A stretch of DNA of 64,000 bases, taken from NCBI GenBank assembly GCA_052140165.1, contig JBKQUM010000161.1, positions 8,805 through 72,804 on the forward strand, read 5' to 3'. The notes beneath the pieces were generated by a model. That model saw only the letters and a program-made list of their open reading frames with translations, was not told the DNA's origin and searched no databases. This DNA comes from Bog-473 sp052140165 (GTDB lineage: Bacteria; Actinomycetota; Acidimicrobiia; Acidimicrobiales; RAAP-2). Below, piece after piece: positions 59,362 to 64,000 of this stretch; position 1 is the stretch's first letter, and each line of letters opens with the position of its first letter. Made by a program: the position numbers and the translations under genes.

Positions 59362-60575
59362 CGGAACACCACCGGGCAGATGCGGGGGCCGCGGACCTGG
59401 CCGCCGGCCCACGTGACCTCGGCGCCCTCGGCGAGGGAGAAGTCCGGAATGCGGGCCAGCCACTCCTCGAGCGCCACCTGCAATTCCATCCGGGCGAGGT
59501 TCGACCCGGCGCAGCGGTGGATTCCCGAGCCGAACGCCACGTGGCGGTTGTGGGCCCGGTCGAGCTGGACGATCTCGGGATGCTCGAACACCTCGGGGTC
59601 GCGGTTGGCGGCCGGGAAGTTCATGAGCACCTTGTCGCCGGCCTTCATGGGGCAGCCCGCGTACACGACGTCCTCGGTGACCTCCCGGGCCATGGTCACG
59701 GGCGAGTAGGCCCGCAGCAGCTCCTCGATCGCCGTCGGCATCAGCTCGGGCTCGGCCACCAACCGCTTGCGGTCCTCGGGGTGCGCGGCCAGGTGCCACA
59801 GCGAGGAGCCGATGGCGCTCCAGGTGGTGTCGACCCCGGCGATCAGGGCGAGCGCCGCCATGCCGAGCACGATGCCGTCGTCGACGGGCTTCCCGTCCAC
59901 CTCGGTGGTCAGGAGCTCGCTCAGGAGGTCGTCGCCCGGGTTGGCGCGGCGCTCCTCGAGCTGCCCAACGAAGTAATAGAGCAGTCCCTCGGCACCACGC
60001 TGGCGCCGCTCGGCGTCGTCGGCGAACTCCAGCACGTCGCGCACCCACCCCGTGAAGGTGTCAGAGAGGTCGGGCGAGACCCCCAGGATGTGGGCGATGA
60101 CCCGGACCGGGATCTGCTGCGCGTAGTCGGTCGCGGCGTCCGCCTGCCCGGAGTCGGCGAACCCGTCCAGCAGCTTCGTGCACAGCCCCCTCGTCATCGG
60201 CACGTAGCCGTCGACCCGCTTGTGCGAGAACCAGGGCAGCAGGAGCCGGCGGGTCCAGGTGTGCAGCGGGGGGTCCGACGAGATGGGCGGCAGCCCGTAC
60301 TCGAGGTTCGGGCCGTCGAAGTCGGCGTTGGGATCCTCGTCCTCGTCGCCCGGGATCACCGCCACCTTGTTGGAGCTGAAGTGCTCGATGTCATGCGCAA
60401 TGGCCGTGACATCCTCGTAGCGGGTCGGCAGCCAGCTGCTCTTGCGCCGGTTCGTGTGGGCGATCGGGCAGGTCCCCCGTAGCTCGTCCCAGATGCTGAA
60501 GGGGTCCGTCACGTACCGTGGATCGAGCACGTCGAAGTCGGTGGCCCAGTCCTTGACGGGTGCGACCTGTGTCAT
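59358..60575 (-). CDS. Cytochrome P450
   Basis: A 405-residue soluble bacterial P450. Heme-binding FGSGIHRCAGSNLARME (Cys near residue 355), I-helix AGVDTTWS with the oxygen-activating Thr and K-helix ExxR in EELLRAYSP are intact. LPWFSHKRVDGY matches the usual PAF/S region. It hydroxylates a hydrophobic substrate, fed by the coupled ferredoxin; a ferredoxin reductase is not in the window. GGGAGG precedes the ATG. Confidence 0.92.
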   Translation of the reverse strand: MTQVAPVKDWATDFDVLDPRYVTDPFSIWDELRGTCPIAHTNRRKSSWLPTRYEDVTAIAHDIEHFSSNKVAVIPGDEDEDPNADFDGPNLEYGLPPISSDPPLHTWTRRLLLPWFSHKRVDGYVPMTRGLCTKLLDGFADSGQADAATDYAQQIPVRVIAHILGVSPDLSDTFTGWVRDVLEFADDAERRQRGAEGLLYYFVGQLEERRANPGDDLLSELLTTEVDGKPVDDGIVLGMAALALIAGVDTTWSAIGSSLWHLAAHPEDRKRLVAEPELMPTAIEELLRAYSPVTMAREVTEDVVYAGCPMKAGDKVLMNFPAANRDPEVFEHPEIVQLDRAHNRHVAFGSGIHRCAGSNLARMELQVALEEWLARIPDFSLAEGAEVTWAGGQVRGPRICPVVFR

Positions 60576-60906
60576 GGGGACCTCCCTTGGTCCTGTAGTC
60601 AGCGACTGGACAATCAGCCTAGTGCGCTTCGCCACTGCGACTCCTGCGCCAGCGCCAGGTTGTGACCAAGGTCCCAGCCGGGCCGCAGGGCGGCCACACG
60701 GGCGCGCCGCACAGTGCCCAGGACGGCAGATCGCCGGGTCACACACAGCAGGAGCGCAGACGACATGAAGACTGATCCACTGCCAGAGCCACGACCGGAG
60801 CCACTGCCCGAGCCGGCGGCGGGCACAGCGCCCGGGCTCCCGACGCCACGCCGCGGCGCCCGATGGCGTTGGTCCGGCCGCAAGGCCCCGGTCGCCGGCG
60901 GGCACC
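60576..60906. other. Intergenic region upstream of the P450 gene
   Basis: Contains an imperfect palindrome ACTGGACAATCAGCCTAGT at about 60605-60625 just upstream of the P450 start, a candidate operator. A plus-strand 59-codon frame from 60765 (after AGGAGCG) would encode a Pro/Glu-rich then Arg-rich peptide, but its 3-prime 38 bases overlap the convergent gene and nothing else supports it. Confidence 0.4.
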
Positions 60907-61767
60907 TCAAGGGCGCCCGGCCTCCGGCTGCTCCGGCGGCGTGACGCGGGCGCCCGCGCGCAGCACCTCGTACTGGCGGGACTCGTCGTCGGCGGTGACG
61001 CGCGTCGCGGTGCCACCCGGCTCGCCGCGGACCACCGCGGCGCCGCTCGGTGCGTACTGCACGATGTAGGCCTTGCGCACGGCATCGGAGCGGTTGGGGC
61101 CCGTCGAGTGCGGCGTCAGCGACGAGAAGACCACGATGCTGCCCGCCGACGCAGGAACGGCCACGGCGCGCTCGGGGTCGTGCAGGCAGACGAAGCCGAT
61201 GTCGGAGTACTCGTGGGCCAGGGTGCCGAGCCGGTGCAGGCCCGGCACCACCCACGGGCACCCGTTGTCCTCGGTGGCGTCGGTCAGCGCCACCCAGCAG
61301 GTCAGGTACTGCTGCGGTTCGACGAACGCGTACCCGTTGTCCTGGTGCCACGGGAACGGTGACTCCGTGCCCGGCTTCTTGTACACGGCCTGGTCCCAGT
61401 ACAGCCGGACGTCGGGACCGATCAGGTCGGCACACACGTCGGCGAGCAGCAGGCTCGAGGTGAAGCGGCGCAGCAGGTCCGAGCGCGCCACCAGGTGGGT
61501 CGTGAAGGTGATCTCGTCGGCGCGGGCGATGAAGAAGCGCCCGCCCTCCATGGCGCGCAACGCCTCCTCCTGACGCGCCTCGAACGGGTCGATGGCCTCG
61601 ACCAGCGACGCCAGCTCGGCCGGCGTCAGCACATCCTCGAGCACGAAGAACCCCTGCTCGTCGTACTGGCGGGCCTGCGCGGGCGTGACGGCGCGGAACG
61701 GGCCCGCGTGCTCGGCCCAGGAGAAGTCCGTGTTCAGGTCGTGGACCCGGGGCCCGGGCCCGCTCAT
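60907..61767 (-). CDS. Phytanoyl-CoA dioxygenase (PhyH) family protein
   Basis: A 286-residue Fe(II)/2-oxoglutarate dioxygenase. Iron ligands: HxD in PWHQDNGYAF (about residue 140) and the distal His in SSLTPHSTGPNRSD (about residue 225), with the Arg/Ser for 2-oxoglutarate just after. YDEQGFFVLEDVLTPAEL is the family start. It hydroxylates a lipid-like or acyl-CoA substrate. ATG overlaps the enoyl-CoA hydratase stop by 4 bases. Confidence 0.87.
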   Translation of the reverse strand: MSGPGPRVHDLNTDFSWAEHAGPFRAVTPAQARQYDEQGFFVLEDVLTPAELASLVEAIDPFEARQEEALRAMEGGRFFIARADEITFTTHLVARSDLLRRFTSSLLLADVCADLIGPDVRLYWDQAVYKKPGTESPFPWHQDNGYAFVEPQQYLTCWVALTDATEDNGCPWVVPGLHRLGTLAHEYSDIGFVCLHDPERAVAVPASAGSIVVFSSLTPHSTGPNRSDAVRKAYIVQYAPSGAAVVRGEPGGTATRVTADDESRQYEVLRAGARVTPPEQPEAGRP

Positions 61768-62522
61768 GACCCGCTGAAGCGCGGCGGCCGACGCTCGGCG
61801 GCGGCCCGCACCCCCTCGGCGAAGTCGGCGCTGTCGCGCAGCCGCAGCTGCTCGGCGCACTCGTGCTCCATGGCCGACCGGGCGTCGGCGACCAGGCCGC
61901 GACGCAGCGTCGCCCTGATGGAGCGGACCGCCAGCGGCCCCGACGCCGCCAGCTCGCCCGCGTAGCCGAGCGCCTGCGCCATCAGGTCGCCGTCACCGGC
62001 GAGGCGGTCGCACAGGCCGAGCGCCAGTGCCTCGGCGCCCCCGACGCGCCGCCCGGTGAGCAGCAGGTCGGCCGCTGCCTGCCGCCCAACGGTGGCGGGC
62101 AGCGTCACGGACAGGGCGAAGCCGTGGTGGAAGCCCAGCCGCGCGAAGTTCGCGCTGAAGCGGCTCTGTGCGGTCGCCACCCGGAAGTCCGCCGAGAGCG
62201 CCAGCCCGCAGCCGCCGCCGATGGCGGCACCCTGGACCGCGGCCACCACCGGGAGCGGGGCGGCGAAGAGACGGAGCGCGGCCCGGTAGAGCTCCGCGAT
62301 GTCCTGCCCGGCGTTGGCGGCGAAGTCGAGCCCGGCGCAGAAGTGCCGCCCCTCCGACGTGAGCACGACGGCGCGACACCAGCCCGAGCGGTCCAACTCC
62401 TCGTACGCGGCGGCCACGTCCTCGAGGAGGACGGTGTCGAAGTAGTTGTCGGGTGGCCGGTGCATGCACACGACACCGACATGGTCGCCGTGCTGCTCCA
62501 CCGTGACGTCGCCTCCACTCAT
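61764..62522 (-). CDS. Enoyl-CoA hydratase/isomerase family protein
   Basis: A 252-residue crotonase-fold protein. The oxyanion-hole motifs are GRHFCAGLDF and GAAIGGGCGLALSADFRVA; in the place of the two usual catalytic Glu, residues around FARLGFHHGFALSVTL carry no clear Glu, so the chemistry may be other than hydration (isomerase, hydrolase or dehalogenase types exist). Coupled by 4-base overlaps to the GNAT before and PhyH after it. Confidence 0.83.
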   Translation of the reverse strand: MSGGDVTVEQHGDHVGVVCMHRPPDNYFDTVLLEDVAAAYEELDRSGWCRAVVLTSEGRHFCAGLDFAANAGQDIAELYRAALRLFAAPLPVVAAVQGAAIGGGCGLALSADFRVATAQSRFSANFARLGFHHGFALSVTLPATVGRQAAADLLLTGRRVGGAEALALGLCDRLAGDGDLMAQALGYAGELAASGPLAVRSIRATLRRGLVADARSAMEHECAEQLRLRDSADFAEGVRAAAERRPPRFSGS

Positions 62523-63004
62523 GGCTCGACGTCCTGCAGGCTGCGCCAGTAGATCAGGGCGTCCTCGCCGTCGACGGCGTCCGGAATCCGGCCCACCTCC
62601 TCGAACCCGAGCTTGCGGTACATGGCGCGGGCCGGGTTCGACTCGAAGACGAGGTTGAACTGCATCGCATCGAAGCCGAGGCGCCGCGCCTGGCGCAGCG
62701 AATGCTCCACCATCGTCCGCCCCACTCCCGTGCTCCGGTACGGGGCGAGCACGAAGTAGCCGGCGTTCGCGATGTGCGCCGCACGGCCCACGAAATTGTG
62801 CTTGAGGTAGTAGGCACCGACGAGGTGACCGCCGAAGTGGGCGACGGATACCGCGGACGAGTGCGCGACCCAGTAGTCGTCGAACTCCGGGCGCGTCAGC
62901 GGGGGCTGCTGAGGGAACCCCTCGCCGGCAGCCACGATCCTGCTGAACGCGTCGAACACCTCGTCGTAGTCGTCCACCGTGGCCCTGCGGATATCGACCG
63001 GCAC
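62519..63004 (-). CDS. GNAT-family N-acetyltransferase
   Basis: A 161-residue acetyltransferase. ANAGYFVLAPYRSTGVGRTMVEHSLRQA contains the acetyl-CoA loop (given here as STGVGRTMVEHSL, about residues 91-103), and PARAMYRKLGFEEVGRIP is the usual C-terminal region. It starts VDIRRATVDDYDEV, a common GNAT N-terminus. GTG 63004 is chosen to begin this strand. First gene of the operon with enoyl-CoA hydratase and PhyH. Confidence 0.82.
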   Translation of the reverse strand: MPVDIRRATVDDYDEVFDAFSRIVAAGEGFPQQPPLTRPEFDDYWVAHSSAVSVAHFGGHLVGAYYLKHNFVGRAAHIANAGYFVLAPYRSTGVGRTMVEHSLRQARRLGFDAMQFNLVFESNPARAMYRKLGFEEVGRIPDAVDGEDALIYWRSLQDVEP

Positions 63005-63073
63005 GGTGCCCACGGTAGCGGTGTGCGCGCGTGCAGAGACCGATCGCACAGGGCTGCAGCCGCCTCACACGCG

Positions 63074-63331
63074 CTACCCGCCGACTGCGAACCCGGTCGA
63101 GCCCGTTCCGGGGCGCACCGCCTCAATGGGATCGCGCGGGTCGTCGATGTAGCCCAGCGCGTACGCACCGCGGTCGTACCCCATCAGCCGGAGCAGGTCC
63201 TCGGCAGCGTCTGGGCCACCGGTACACGCTGCCCGAAGAGAACAGGACCGAGCCCCTCGACATCTCCGCCGGCTCGCAGTCGTCGGGACCGAACGTCAGC
63301 TTGTCCTCGAGGGCATTGCTGCCCGGTACCA
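63074..63331 (-). pseudogene. Frame-shifted C-terminal remnant of a second phytanoyl-CoA dioxygenase
   Basis: Two minus-strand frames together recall the PhyH end. The first reads VVPGSNALEDKLTFG then PAEMSRGSVLFSSGSVY; after a break the second reads GGPDAAEDLLRLMGYDRG then AYALGYIDDPRDPIEAV and ends TAG at 63074. The part that normally carries the distal iron His and the 2-oxoglutarate Arg is deleted at the junction, and nothing remains upstream of 63331. It abuts the PqqD-like gene stop. Confidence 0.55.
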
Positions 63332-63333
63332 CC

Positions 63334-63663
63334 TCAGCGCGGCCCGGCCGACCCCTGCGCGCCCGCCGGTCCGGCCGCCGCATCGACCACCACCCCCAAC
63401 TCGGCCAGCTTGCGCAAGGTCTGTCGCACGTCCTCGCCGATCAGGGCGGTGTCGGCGTCGTATGCCTCGGCCAGCGCGCGCACCACGTCGTTGAGCGTCG
63501 TGGCGCCGTCGCAGCGCTCCCAGACGGCCGCCGCGCTCGTGTTGAGCAGGATGAGGAGCTGCCCGACCTCGTCGTAGAGGGCCAGGTTGTCGTCCAGCGG
63601 CACCGCCGAGGCGCCGGCCCGGCGCAGCGGCCGCGACGCCCCCTCGGGCCACTCAGCGCGCAT
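63334..63663 (-). CDS. PqqD-family peptide-chaperone-like protein
   Basis: A 109-residue protein with the PqqD fold pattern: VPLDDNLALYDEVGQLLILLNTSAAAVWERC (interrupted here), DGATTLNDVVRALAEAY and VRQTLRKLAELGVV. PqqD-like proteins hold precursor peptides for modifying enzymes. ATG 63663 overlaps the upstream kinase gene by 11 bases. Its neighbour supports a peptide-modification or HPr-kinase-associated cluster continuing to the right. The C-terminus is Ala/Gly-rich. Confidence 0.7.
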   Translation of the reverse strand: MRAEWPEGASRPLRRAGASAVPLDDNLALYDEVGQLLILLNTSAAAVWERCDGATTLNDVVRALAEAYDADTALIGEDVRQTLRKLAELGVVVDAAAGPAGAQGSAGPR

Positions 63664-64000
63664 GGTCTGCACCGCGGCCCCCGTCACCGGCCGCGGCCGC
63701 CGGCTCGGCCAGCAGCTCGAGGACGAGCCGGCACGCCTCGCCGAGGTCCGACATGGTCAGGCCGTAGCACCGGCATCCTGCCACCAGCCGGCCCAGCGCC
63801 TCGGCGCCGGCCGCTCCGTGCGGGAGCAGGTTGACGGCGTTGAGCGCCAGCGACAAGAACGCCTCGGTGTCCGAGAGCGCGGTCAGCGCTGTCTCGGCGC
63901 CGGCGTCGTAGCGGGGCAGCACGACGACACCGGGTTCGCAGGGCCGTCCGATCCGGCACACGGTGCCGTCCCCGACGGGGACCTGCCACTCGGCACCTGC
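63653..64000 (-). CDS. HprK-like kinase, C-terminal part (partial, 5-prime end outside the window)
   Basis: The last 115 residues of a larger protein; the frame is open to the window edge. VVVLPRYDAGAETALTALSDTEAFLSLALNAVNL followed by LGRLVAGCRCYGLTMSDL (both interrupted here) resemble the C-terminus of HPr-kinase-related proteins found beside PqqD-like genes. The P-loop would lie outside the window. Relatives phosphorylate peptides, including lasso peptides, or serve unknown substrates. The assignment rests on C-terminal pattern and neighbour only. Confidence 0.5.
   Translation of the reverse strand, partial: AGAEWQVPVGDGTVCRIGRPCEPGVVVLPRYDAGAETALTALSDTEAFLSLALNAVNLLPHGAAGAEALGRLVAGCRCYGLTMSDLGEACRLVLELLAEPAAAAGDGGRGADHAR

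Noticed and set aside
60765..60944. 59-codon Pro/Glu-rich ORF upstream of the P450 gene
   Set aside because: Composition looks like translated GC-rich repeats, it runs into the convergent PhyH gene, and only a modest ribosome site supports it.
1..64000. tRNA, rRNA, CRISPR arrays, IS elements, integrase or phage genes
   Set aside because: None found on either strand; the only repeats are the leader duplication, the 21-base tandem and short palindromes.

Overview
The window is chromosomal DNA from a very GC-rich (about 70 percent by eye) Gram-positive actinobacterium. Support comes from the many GTG starts and 4-base stop/start overlaps, an F420-dependent reductase, secreted Rpf-like muralytic proteins, a SigB/SigF-type partner-switching locus, a Kdp operon with a separate KdpF, and a high density of short-chain dehydrogenases, P450/ferredoxin, Baeyer-Villiger-type monooxygenase, phytanoyl-CoA dioxygenase and enoyl-CoA hydratase genes typical of lipid- or steroid-degrading soil and water actinobacteria. 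I suspect the class Acidimicrobiia, but this is inference: no rRNA or other marker gene is present. I see no tRNA, rRNA, CRISPR array, insertion sequence or prophage.

Layout. 1-4.1 kb (minus): a translationally coupled sugar-catabolism operon (GH4 glycosidase, HIBADH-family dehydrogenase, class I aldolase, FGGY kinase running off the left edge). 4.1-9.0 kb: small metabolic genes (two GNATs, three SDR/epimerase genes, a P-loop kinase) and a FUSC transporter remnant. 9.1-10.8 kb: an APC permease. 10.9-16.3 kb: a complete stress sigma module (sigma factor, anti-sigma, STAS antagonist) opposite a 1219-residue GAF/SpoIIE phosphatase, with two back-to-back SigB-type promoters between them. 16.3-19.7 kb: orphan ParA-like ATPase and an ABC exporter. 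19.8-27.3 kb: GH1 glycosidase, hydrolase, DipZ, CsbD, a phosphotransferase and an acyl-CoA ligase.

27.3-29.3 kb holds the most unusual locus: two tandem genes for secreted lysozyme/Rpf-like proteins whose 5-prime leaders and signal-peptide codons are almost identical while the mature proteins have diverged. A perfect TGTGA-N6-TCACA box of the CRP type lies about 410 bases upstream of the first. 30.5-38.9 kb is the potassium-uptake locus: kdpFABC with an extra 27-residue membrane peptide and a C-terminal OB-fold gene, plus a kdpE regulator and a KdpD sensor split into two divergently transcribed genes.

39-60.6 kb is accessory metabolism: SDR, serine hydrolase and ureohydrolase in one coupled run, a nitrilase, F420 reductase, two DHA2 efflux pumps (one with a TetR repressor and a recognisable promoter/operator), amidohydrolase plus glucose-6-phosphate dehydrogenase, a quinone reductase/FMO/VOC operon, and a P450/ferredoxin pair. 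60.9-63.0 kb is a coupled GNAT, enoyl-CoA hydratase, phytanoyl-CoA dioxygenase operon, followed by a broken second dioxygenase gene. The right edge enters a gene pair (HprK-like kinase and PqqD-like protein) that usually marks a peptide-modification cluster lying mostly outside the window.
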